Notes under the pieces: generated by a model | The model's database searches: none | The model's input: the letters and a program-made list of their open reading frames with translations, nothing else | What the model was told of the DNA's origin: nothing | Part shown: piece by piece, positions 1 to 5,520 of the stretch | How the letters are laid out: every line of letters starts with the position of its first letter | Position numbering within the stretch: the first letter of the stretch is position 1 | Position numbers and translations under genes: made by a program | Assembly: GCA_030612175.1 (NCBI GenBank) | Contig: JAUWOJ010000063.1 | Coordinates: 1 to 6,228 of the forward strand | Source: Candidatus Bipolaricaulota bacterium | GTDB lineage: Bacteria > Bipolaricaulota > Bipolaricaulia > UBA7950 > UBA9294 | Length of the DNA stretch: 6,228 bases | Reading direction: 5' to 3'

Positions 1-45
1 GAATGGGTTAAAGGCAAAGACTACTTACTGCCTAAAGTCATTTAA
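1..45 (+). CDS. 3' end of an unidentified protein-coding gene (5' end outside window)
   Basis: Frame 1 is open from the first base and reads EWVKGKDYLLPKVI followed by TAA at 43-45. The composition (alternating charged and hydrophobic residues) looks like an ordinary protein C-terminus. The 9-base repeat block begins one base after the stop, as expected for intergenic repeats placed directly behind a gene. Fourteen residues are too few to name a family. The alternative is that the open frame is chance, since only 45 bases are seen. Confidence 0.45.
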   Translation, partial: EWVKGKDYLLPKVI

Positions 46-163
46 CCGCAGAGGGCGCGGAGATCGCAGAGGAAGGCATGTTCTTTGTTTACAAACAAAC
101 CATAATATTATTGTGGAGAACACACAAAGAGGATTTCCTTAGCGATCTCTGCGTCTTTGCGAG
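46..163. repeat. Inverted pair of 9-base tandem repeat blocks
   Basis: The left block at 46-72 is three 9-base units (CCGCAGAGG, GCGCGGAGA, TCGCAGAGG). The right block at 137-163 is three 9-base units of the opposite sense (CCTTAGCGA, TCTCTGCGT, CTTTGCGAG). The best-matching arms, 56-67 and 142-153, pair at 11 of 12 positions. The 64 bases between the blocks are AT-rich and include two small palindromes, GTTTACAAAC at 88-97 and ATAATATTAT at 102-111. The whole could fold into a long-spaced stem. No transposase or coding signal is present, so this is an intergenic repetitive element or a MITE/REP-like unit of unknown type. Confidence 0.6.
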
Positions 164-210
164 AGGCCAAGCTTTTTATCTCGCCCGTTCGTTTCTTCTT
201 TCACTGTTCT

Positions 211-352
211 CGACTGCCGACTATCTTTTCACCCGTCACTCATTACTCATCACACATTACAGTTTTCAGTTTTCAGTTCGCTCTTCCTTGCTTAACCAAT
301 TGAACGAATCAAACCAATCAACTAATCAACTTGTCTTTTCTCGGCTCTCGGC
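211..352. repeat. Field of short heptanucleotide repeats of several families
   Basis: Several different 7-base words are repeated side by side. CGACTGC/CGACTAT lies at 211-224. CACCCGT, CACTCAT, TACTCAT and CACACAT lie at 230-257. AGTTTTC occurs twice, then AGTTCGC, at 261-281. A looser AATCAA-rich stretch covers 294-330 (AATCAA at 307, 316 and 324, not strictly 7-periodic). TCTCGGC occurs twice exactly at 339-352. The families are not in one common phase, so each is its own small array. The style resembles the short tandemly repeated repetitive (STRR) heptamers known from filamentous cyanobacteria, although the words differ. A reading frame runs through 78-389, but its residues simply follow the repeats and it is not a gene. 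Confidence 0.6.
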
Positions 353-358
353 TATGTT
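331..358 (+). promoter_or_regulatory. Weak sigma-70-like promoter candidate ahead of the transporter genes
   Basis: TTGTCT at 331-336 (4 of 6 to TTGACA) and TATGTT at 353-358 (4 of 6 to TATAAT) are separated by 16 bases. The spacer contains the exact TCTCGGC duplication. It lies about 70 bases ahead of the mini-ORF and 180 ahead of the permease start. Matches this good can arise by chance in AT-rich repeats, so this is only a candidate. Confidence 0.2.
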
Positions 359-420
359 TTCAGTCTTTCTCTGGGCTACCTTGCCTTAAGCGCGAGGAAC
401 CCTAGTTATGAGTGAAATGC

Positions 421-450
421 GGCCTCTATGGCCGGTGAATTGGAGGCCAT
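421..450 (+). promoter_or_regulatory. Two mutually exclusive short hairpins in the leader
   Basis: GGCCTC at 421-426 can pair with GAGGCC at 443-448. Alternatively ATGGCC at 428-433 can pair with GGCCAT at 445-450. The two 3' arms overlap, so only one structure can form at a time. The second would bury the ATG at 428 of the mini-ORF. No U-run follows, so neither is a terminator. Six-base arms are short and the regulatory meaning is inference. Confidence 0.2.
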
Positions 451-523
451 GGTTCAGGCAAAGGTTGCGGAAGCCCTTCGTAGATTGGACAATGCAAACT
501 ATACCTTAACTAAAGGGCAGTGA
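428..523 (+). CDS. 31-residue ORF overlapping the transporter start region; unknown function or gene remnant
   Basis: ATG at 428 to TGA at 521-523 encodes a hydrophilic, helix-prone peptide beginning MAGELEAMVQAKVAEALRRL. The alanine, glutamate and arginine content is far more protein-like than the repeats to its left. Its TGA overlaps a possible GTG start of the next gene (GTGA at 520-523), and that gene's Shine-Dalgarno lies immediately at the stop, which fits translational coupling. No convincing ribosome site precedes ATG 428. A GAGGA at 394-398 instead fits an ATG at 408 in another frame, so this may be the C-terminal remnant of a decayed gene. I do not recognise a family. Confidence 0.3.
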   Translation: MAGELEAMVQAKVAEALRRLDNANYTLTKGQ

Positions 524-529
524 AAGGAG
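523..529 (+). promoter_or_regulatory. Ribosome binding site that sets the permease start
   Basis: AAAGGAG lies five bases ahead of ATG 535. An in-frame GTG at 520 would be longer by five residues but overlaps this site and has no good Shine-Dalgarno of its own, so ATG 535 is preferred. Confidence 0.65.
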
Positions 530-534
530 AGCTT

Positions 535-1449
535 ATGGACAGTAGTAGGAGAAAAGCTTCCGTCTATCTCGCTCTCCTTTTCGCGGTCCTTGCTTGGGGG
601 CTGTCATTTCTGGTAATCAAGAATGTAGTTCAAACAGTTCCTGTCTTCAGTCTGCTTTTTCTCCGTTTTGCAGTAGCCTCGGCTTTGCTCGGAACCTTTG
701 CGGCAATAAAGGGAGAGTTACGTCTTCCCCGCCGAGAGCTGCTAGTCCTGGCTGGCTTGTCATTTCTTAGTCCAATTGGCTATTTCCTGTTTGAAACATT
801 TGGCGTTGTGTACACTCAACCCAGCCATGTCGCAGCGATCTTAGCCGCCATCCCTACAGTCGTCTTACTGATTTCCATCTTGTCGCATCAGGAGCGCGTA
901 ACCCGCGGCAAAGTGATGGGGATTCTCATTGCTTATATCGGGATCTTTCTGTTAGTTGTTTCGGGGGGCGCCGAACAGGGGGCGAGCGTGCAGGGTGACG
1001 TTCTCGTTCTTGGCGCGGTCCTTTGCGCGGGGATACGAACTGTTATTGTGAAAGATGTCCTTGGGCGCGTTACCGCGCTGCAACTTACATTCTACCAATT
1101 CTTCTTTTCGTTGTTCGTTTTTGGCCCGCTTGCTATAACCGAACAGGGGTCCTGGCACTTACAGGTTACTCCGGCGACTGTGCTGGAAATCCTGTTCCTG
1201 GGCGTTCTCTGCTCTGCTGGCGCCTTCTTTGCCCTACACTACGCCCTTACTTATCTGCCAGCCACTAAGGTTGCCACTTCCACAAACCTCATTCCAATCA
1301 TTACTCTGTTCGCGGAGATGCTTCTCATGGGAACTAGTCTCACCCTTCTTAAGGGACTCGGAGTGGCGACAACGATTATTGGCGTAACGCTAACACAATT
1401 CAGTGGCCGCTACAGACGAACGCTGGCATTGACAATCGAGGAGGGTTAA
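535..1449 (+). CDS. EamA/DMT-superfamily permease
   Basis: This is an integral inner-membrane protein of the drug/metabolite transporter superfamily, which moves small metabolites, amino acids or toxic compounds by a carrier mechanism. The substrate cannot be told from sequence. From ATG 535 it is 304 residues, the normal EamA length, with about ten hydrophobic segments in two tandem halves (about 12-143 and 154-288). Family hallmarks include LAWGLSFLVIKNV in helix 1 (19-31), FLRFAVASALLG (42-53), YTQPSHVAAILAAIPTVVL (93-111), GIFLLVVSGG closing the first half (136-145), and TNLIPIITLFAEMLLMG (250-266) in the second half. The N-terminus (SSRRK) and C-terminus (RYRR) are basic, consistent with cytoplasmic ends. 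It is directly followed, with no spacer, by the MATE gene, so the two are expected to be co-expressed. Family is firm and substrate unknown. Confidence 0.9.
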   Translation: MDSSRRKASVYLALLFAVLAWGLSFLVIKNVVQTVPVFSLLFLRFAVASALLGTFAAIKGELRLPRRELLVLAGLSFLSPIGYFLFETFGVVYTQPSHVAAILAAIPTVVLLISILSHQERVTRGKVMGILIAYIGIFLLVVSGGAEQGASVQGDVLVLGAVLCAGIRTVIVKDVLGRVTALQLTFYQFFFSLFVFGPLAITEQGSWHLQVTPATVLEILFLGVLCSAGAFFALHYALTYLPATKVATSTNLIPIITLFAEMLLMGTSLTLLKGLGVATTIIGVTLTQFSGRYRRTLALTIEEG

Positions 1450-2829
1450 GTGAAACGCGTTGTTGATCTCCTTGCCGCTAGCTGGGAAAAAGTGCGACTT
1501 CATCCCGTGCAATCGCGCGCCGTTATTCGCCTTGCCTATCCAGTTGCCCTAGGGATGCTTTCTATTACTTTGCTCAATGTAGTCGATACGGCGATGCTCG
1601 GCCGACTGGGTTCAGTTCCTCTTGCCGCCGCAGGCATCGCTGGTGTTGGTTACTTTGCTATTGTGTTCTCTATAGCAGGTATCGGTATTGGCGTTCAAAC
1701 ACTTGTATCCCGTCGCTATGGAGAGGGAAATCACGGGCACTGTGGCGAGGTACTGAACGCAGGCTTGCTGCTGGCCTTGATCGCCGGGACTCCGCTTCTT
1801 GTTGCAGCGCCCTGGATTGCAGAGGCCGTTTCCCCTTTATTGTCCTCCGACCCAGAAGTAATGCTCCTGGGGAAGATGTATCTACGATATCGCTTCCTTG
1901 CCGCACTGTTCCTGTTGACTAATCAGGTATATGTTGGTTTCTTTAATGGAATTGGTCACACCAAACAACAGATGATCTCTGCTATCCTAATCACTGCTAC
2001 CAATATTCTCTTTGATTACTTGCTGATTTTTGGTCACGCTGGCTTCCCACAGATGGGGGTGGTTGGGGCAGCTGTAGCATCGGTAATCGCGACTGGAACA
2101 GGAATAATTTACTTCACACTAGTTGGTATACTAGGACCCTATCGAGCAAGATATCATCTTTACCGGGGCATCAGGTCGGCCCTCTCCTGGTTTGGCCCTA
2201 TCTTTCGGCTGTCTTTACCCGTAATGGGGCAACGCATCCTATCTCACGGAACATTCTTCATCTTCTTCTCCATTGTCTCTCGCATTGGAATTGCCGAGCT
2301 GGCGGCAACTAACGTACTCCGCTCTGTAATTGGCCTTTCTCTCATGCCAGCAATCGGGATTGCTGTTGCTGCGGCAAGCTTAGTTGGCCAGAACTTGGGC
2401 GCTAGGGAACCGGATAAGGCACAAGGATTTGCCTGGGAAGCGGCAAAGCTAGCGGCATATCTGATGGGCGCCATTGGGATCCTATTCGTCGCGATTCCAA
2501 GGCAGATCTTCCTGGTTTACACTTCTGATGCGGCTGTGATTTCTTTAGGGCGGCTCCCGTTGATGTTGCTTGGTGTGATCCAGGCATTTGGTGGAATTGG
2601 CGTGGTTCTTGGTAGGGCATTACAGGGAGCAGGAAACACTCGTTTTGTTATGCTTGCCGAGCTTGTGGTCTGTACCGTCTTGTATCTTCCCATAGCCTAT
2701 TTCCTCGGAGTGAAGCTGGGTCTGGGAATCGCGGGAGCGTGGTCAGCGGAGCTTGTGTACTGGCTTTTTCTTGCGGTAGTTATGAATTGGAAATTCCATC
2801 AAGGTACGTGGAAACATATCAACCTATAG
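1450..2829 (+). CDS. MATE-family multidrug/metabolite efflux transporter
   Basis: This is a cation-coupled (Na+ or H+) exporter of organic compounds in the inner membrane. The length, 459 residues, is typical for MATE, with twelve hydrophobic segments in two six-helix lobes. Visible signatures are VDTAMLGRLG (45-54) with D46 in helix 1, GIGIGVQTLVSRRYGEG (77-93), N185-x3-D189 followed by GFPQMGVVGAAVAS (198-211), LVGQNLGAREPDKA (311-324) opening the second-lobe repeat, and GRALQGAGNTR (388-398). D46, N185 and D189 resemble the D/N-x3-D cation-site residues described for the Pyrococcus furiosus MATE. The start is GTG at 1450, right after the permease TAA, with GAGGAGGG at 1438-1445 four bases ahead, so the ribosome site lies inside the upstream gene. 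Drug versus metabolite specificity cannot be read. Confidence 0.93.
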   Translation: MKRVVDLLAASWEKVRLHPVQSRAVIRLAYPVALGMLSITLLNVVDTAMLGRLGSVPLAAAGIAGVGYFAIVFSIAGIGIGVQTLVSRRYGEGNHGHCGEVLNAGLLLALIAGTPLLVAAPWIAEAVSPLLSSDPEVMLLGKMYLRYRFLAALFLLTNQVYVGFFNGIGHTKQQMISAILITATNILFDYLLIFGHAGFPQMGVVGAAVASVIATGTGIIYFTLVGILGPYRARYHLYRGIRSALSWFGPIFRLSLPVMGQRILSHGTFFIFFSIVSRIGIAELAATNVLRSVIGLSLMPAIGIAVAAASLVGQNLGAREPDKAQGFAWEAAKLAAYLMGAIGILFVAIPRQIFLVYTSDAAVISLGRLPLMLLGVIQAFGGIGVVLGRALQGAGNTRFVMLAELVVCTVLYLPIAYFLGVKLGLGIAGAWSAELVYWLFLAVVMNWKFHQGTWKHINL

Positions 2830-2932
2830 CGTACAGCCTTTCGGCATGCGTAGATGAAATGAGAGCGAATTGAAATGGAGTTCGTGCATTGGCGAAACAG
2901 CATAAGCGATAATGGCATTTCGTATGTGTCTG

Positions 2933-2962
2933 TTGTTTCTCATGCATAGAGCAAACTATAAT
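2933..2962 (+). promoter_or_regulatory. Sigma-70-type promoter for the lipoprotein gene
   Basis: A perfect TATAAT lies at 2957-2962, with TTGTTT at 2933-2938 as a weak -35 and an 18-base spacer. Transcription would begin near 2969, leaving a 5' leader of about 20 bases before the start codon, which contains the Shine-Dalgarno. The remaining 2830-2932 gap shows no clear terminator or gene. Confidence 0.55.
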
Positions 2963-2990
2963 CAAATAACAAAACTAGGAGACAAGGAAG

Positions 2991-4073
2991 ATGATATCAA
3001 TGAGACTACGTGCTTTTCTGCTTTTGCTTGTGTTATTCCTCTCTGGTTGTGCATTATCTCTAAATCAGCCAGCCATGGGGCCAGATGGAACAATCGCCGT
3101 TTTTCTCGATGAGAATAGCACCTATGACTTTCTGCTTGAGGGTGGAATACTCACTCTTCTGAACGATGATGGTACTACACAGATTGAGAGAGCAGACCCC
3201 GCTATTCCAGCCAGTGCCCTTGATTGGTCGCTAGATGGTGCTGAACTCTTGTTTGGAGAGACTGAGCTTGGCGGCGAGTGGGGCGCGCCAAGTGCTTGGA
3301 ACCTATGCGTAACAGGCCCGTGGGAAGGCTCTGAGCCTCTGACCTTGCTTAGCTCAGTGGAGCCAATAACAAACGCGGCGTTCACCGCGGAGGGTGATGT
3401 TACATATCTAGTCTTTGATGAGGAAGAATCTGGCGCGCTTATGCTCCTTGACCGCGCAGAAAATACCCAGACCTGTCTGCTCCGTAACGTTCTTAGCTAT
3501 CAGCCGGCAGCTTCTAAGCTCTCTCTTACGGTTATTCAGTTGGATGAGAGCGAAGGGTTCCCCAAAGCATGCGTCTCTACCTATGTGGTTGCTACAGGAG
3601 AAATGAAGCCGATTGCTTCCTTCTTCCTTACCATGCAAATGGAAGAGATCCTTGTTACGCTAGGGTGCTTTCTCTGGGATGTGGATTCCTCGGGAACCTG
3701 CTTAGCTCTAGCGCTTTACGATCAACTCCTTATTGACCCTGAGGTGGAGGTCGATGCACCCTCTCTTTACCTAGTAGACACGATAGAAGAAACAGGCAGG
3801 AGAATTGCCCTGCTCGCCGTAATGCCTGCTTTCTCCCCGGACGGTTCACTCCTTGCTTACGTTAGTGTGGAGGATGAACAGGACTCAGCTGTGTATCTCT
3901 ACAACCGGGAAACAGAAGAGAAAGACAAGGTTCTCAATAGTGATGGAGCAGTTGCCTTGTTCTGGATTGACGAGAGAACACTGGGGATTACCTTTGAGAC
4001 TGATGATGAGACCTATCAACTGATGAAGATGCTTCTTGATACGGGAGAGCTACTGCCACTAGCAGATTTATGA
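2991..4073 (+). CDS. Lipoprotein with WD40-like (TolB-type) beta-propeller repeats
   Basis: The N-terminus is a lipoprotein signal: basic MRLR, a leucine-rich core, then lipobox L17-S-G-C20, so Cys20 would be lipidated and the protein anchored to a membrane facing outward. The remaining 340 residues are acidic and strand-rich. Recurrent PD40/WD40-like blades have the form hydrophobic-F/W-S-x-D/E-G-x-x-L-hydrophobic, as at 28-39, 76-89, 128-143 and most clearly 278-292 (MPAFSPDGSLLAYVS). This suggests a beta-propeller used for binding, probably to protein or polysaccharide. Four to six blades are plausible in this length, and several are degenerate. ATG 2991 has AGGAG nine bases upstream. ATG 3000 (three residues shorter) is served by AAGGAAG at 2984-2990 and is equally possible. 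It has its own promoter and sits convergent to the LTxxQ protein gene. Its precise role is unknown. Confidence 0.7.
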   Translation: MISMRLRAFLLLLVLFLSGCALSLNQPAMGPDGTIAVFLDENSTYDFLLEGGILTLLNDDGTTQIERADPAIPASALDWSLDGAELLFGETELGGEWGAPSAWNLCVTGPWEGSEPLTLLSSVEPITNAAFTAEGDVTYLVFDEEESGALMLLDRAENTQTCLLRNVLSYQPAASKLSLTVIQLDESEGFPKACVSTYVVATGEMKPIASFFLTMQMEEILVTLGCFLWDVDSSGTCLALALYDQLLIDPEVEVDAPSLYLVDTIEETGRRIALLAVMPAFSPDGSLLAYVSVEDEQDSAVYLYNRETEEKDKVLNSDGAVALFWIDERTLGITFETDDETYQLMKMLLDTGELLPLADL

Positions 4074-4088
4074 GAGGACCCAATCCGT

Positions 4089-4116
4089 GCATTACATGAT
4101 TAAAATCATGGAATGC
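4089..4116. other. Strong hairpin between convergent genes, without a U-run
   Basis: Arms 4089-4100 and 4105-4116 pair at 11 of 12 positions around a four-base TAAA loop, starting 16 bases after the lipoprotein stop. No T-run follows on either strand, so it may protect the 3' end of the mRNA rather than act as an intrinsic terminator. Confidence 0.45.
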
Positions 4117-4155
4117 TAGTGGAATCTTTCGGTCGCACGTAGTTTCCGTAAGATC

Positions 4156-4190
4156 GCCCGCCACGATCTTGATCGCGACGGGCTTTCCTA
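4156..4190 (+). terminator. Probable Rho-independent terminator of the lipoprotein gene
   Basis: GCCCG at 4156-4160 pairs with CGGGC at 4179-4183, and inside this CGATC at 4164-4168 pairs with GATCG at 4171-4175 around a TT. One more C-G pair and two mismatches join the two stems. The sequence TTTCCTACTT follows on the + strand, a short and interrupted U tract. It ends about 20 bases before the stop of the convergent gene, so it mainly serves the + strand transcript. Confidence 0.5.
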
Positions 4191-4209
4191 CTTCAAGAGA
4201 AGGTGTTGC

Positions 4210-4911
4210 TTAGGTGGTGTGGTTGAGGGTGAGTTTGCTTTGCAGGATATCCACAATTCGCTGGAGAAGTCGCTCATTCGTCTGGAGAGTAGCTGTTATT
4301 GAGTACTGTTGTGCTTTGGTTCGCATTGCAGAAAATTCCCTTGTACCAACTTTCTCTTCCCGGTAGCCAAACCGCTTGTATAACTCTCTGAACTGTTGCT
4401 GGTGTATTCCTTCGCCCCGTGGGGCGATTCTTATTATCATCCTTTGCCGAGCTACGTTGCCTTCCCCACCTGGCTCGCTCAAGCGTCTGGCGACAAGCCC
4501 CCTCAGGTTACTGCGTAAGATGTCCCCCTGCTTGGCAGTGAGAATTGTTCTTAGTTCGTCTACCGCATTTTGGGCATTCTCCCTCAGGGCGCCTAAACTG
4601 TCTTCTATCTGAGTGCGAAATGTTTCTAGCCTTGCGTCAAGCTTCTCCGCGCCACCAGGGAATCGGAGCATCTCCCGGGCAAATGCTTCCCTTTTTCCCG
4701 AAATCGTGTTCGCTTCATCAAGGATGCCAACGAGAATATCGTGTATCTGCTGCATTTGACCAGTAGTCAGTTCCAATCTATTTATAAGTATGATCAGCGC
4801 TAGATTGGCTTCGCTTCCCTCTGCATAGCCTTCTACCTGGGCGCTTGCCGGCAGCGCAGCACATAACCCCATGATTACAACAACTAAGATCGTAAAGGTA
4901 GATTTTCTCAC
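4210..4911 (-). CDS. Secreted/periplasmic protein with two LTxxQ motifs (Spy/CpxP-like)
   Basis: A cleavable signal peptide is clear: MRKST, a hydrophobic core, then PASA before Q25. The mature part is mostly helical and charged. It carries LTTGQ at 48-52 and LTAKQ at 124-128, the LTxxQ signature that recurs twice in the Spy/CpxP/ZraP group of periplasmic chaperone or stress-sensing proteins. The segment between (about 65-128) looks like long helices, as in the Spy cradle. At 233 residues it is longer than Spy or CpxP (about 160), with an extra basic helical region at 150-233, so it may be only a distant relative. The start is GTG, chosen because a perfect AGGAGGT lies five bases upstream (4917-4923). 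It converges on the lipoprotein gene. The signal peptide is firm, the family likely, and the function inferred. Confidence 0.65.
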   Translation of the reverse strand: MRKSTFTILVVVIMGLCAALPASAQVEGYAEGSEANLALIILINRLELTTGQMQQIHDILVGILDEANTISGKREAFAREMLRFPGGAEKLDARLETFRTQIEDSLGALRENAQNAVDELRTILTAKQGDILRSNLRGLVARRLSEPGGEGNVARQRMIIRIAPRGEGIHQQQFRELYKRFGYREEKVGTREFSAMRTKAQQYSITATLQTNERLLQRIVDILQSKLTLNHTT

Positions 4912-4952
4912 GGCGTACCTCCTGTGCTATTTGCCTAAATCCTATAGCATAG

Positions 4953-4993
4953 TTGTGAAGGAGTTATTGTGAGATTGTGTTAACCTTGTGAAG
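4953..4993. promoter_or_regulatory. Repeated TTGTGA words upstream of the LTxxQ gene
   Basis: TTGTGAA at 4953, TTGTGAG at 4967 and TTGTGAA at 4986, plus the variant TTGTGTT at 4975, all lie in the same direction 40-80 bases upstream of the GTG start of the - strand gene. They read TCACAA on that gene's strand. Spacings of 14, 8 and 11 bases could suit an activator binding one or more faces of the helix. No clear -35/-10 pair is seen here, though TATGCT (complement of 4946-4951) could serve as a -10. Low-complexity chance is the alternative. Confidence 0.25.
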
Positions 4994-5044
4994 AAACCTA
5001 TTGCTTGTCCTAGCTAATTCCCCGTAATAAAGCCTGCAAACCTC

Positions 5045-5483
5045 TCATGTGTCTTCTGCGCGCACAGAGATCTGTCGCGCAAAGGCAGCGGCAGTTTCCA
5101 ATTCAGGCACACTTGGATAACCGCGCCCAACTAATCCCAGGGTATCCCAGCTTCGCCCTTTGCAGCTAAAACGACCCAACACCTCTCCGCCCTTTTTCCC
5201 AACACATTTTGCCAGCCAGTCAAGCTGATTTGGCCTGAAGCCATAGGTTCCAAATAGAGCAACCTTTATCCCAGCAAGGCTCGATAGGTTGCTCAAGAAC
5301 CGCCGCAATGAGCGCGCAGGCCGATTTGCATAGACTCCGCTTCCGAGAAACAGGAGTTCAACACCCTCTAAGTCCGTAAGCTCCCCCAGGACGCTTCATC
5401 TCGATACCTACTTCTTGAGCCATCACTTTGGCGACTTTGCGCGTGTTCCCTGTCAGCGACGAGTAAATCAAGGTAGTGTTCAT
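5045..5483 (-). pseudogene. Flavodoxin-family protein interrupted by a single-base frameshift
   Basis: Flavodoxins bind FMN and carry electrons in the cytoplasm. The first part starts at ATG 5483, with AGGAGGA at 5491-5497 seven bases ahead, and reads MNTTLIYSSLTGNTRKVAKV, including the FMN phosphate loop S-S-L-T-G-N-T (8-14). It reaches an early stop in frame at 5358-5360. The matching continuation lies in another frame: LGELTDLEGVELLFLGSGVY, then a Gly-Thr-Tyr-Gly loop and a typical GRGYPSVPELETAAAFARQI ending. The frames join if the C5 run on the + strand (5383-5387, G5 in the gene) is read as four bases, giving about 145 residues, the normal size of a short-chain flavodoxin. Everything else is intact, so this is either a very recent lesion or a sequencing error. 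It follows the PEP/pyruvate-binding gene by 37 bases, probably in one transcript. Confidence 0.8.
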
Positions 5484-5490
5484 ATAGATT

Positions 5491-5497
5491 TCCTCCT
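5491..5497 (-). promoter_or_regulatory. Ribosome binding site of the flavodoxin gene
   Basis: AGGAGGA on the - strand lies seven bases ahead of ATG 5483. It proves that the true start is upstream of the frameshift rather than at an internal methionine near 5308. Confidence 0.7.
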
Positions 5498-5520
5498 CAA
5501 AATTGCCAGCAACAAACAGG

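Noticed and set aside
46..352. CRISPR array
   Set aside because: The repeat units are 7-9 bases, tandem without spacers, and there are no cas genes.
78..389. Open frame of 103 codons on the + strand
   Set aside because: It runs through the 9-base and 7-base repeats and its residues only mirror them. It has no ribosome site and no protein-like composition.
408..509. 33-codon ORF with a GAGGA ahead of its ATG
   Set aside because: It is tryptophan- and proline-rich, unlike a real protein, and overlaps a more plausible frame at 428-523. It is kept only as a hint of a decayed gene.
952..1268. Shadow frames on both strands inside the EamA gene
   Set aside because: The EamA protein has clear family motifs throughout, and the others are chance openings.
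4147..4209. Open + strand frame containing an EF-hand-like D-x-D-x-D-G-L pattern
   Set aside because: It is short and has no start or ribosome site. The pattern comes from the GATCG/CGGGC hairpin, better explained as a terminator.
5045..5308. A complete 87-residue gene on the - strand
   Set aside because: It is only the C-terminal half of the flavodoxin. The true start with a strong ribosome site is at 5483, before the frameshift.
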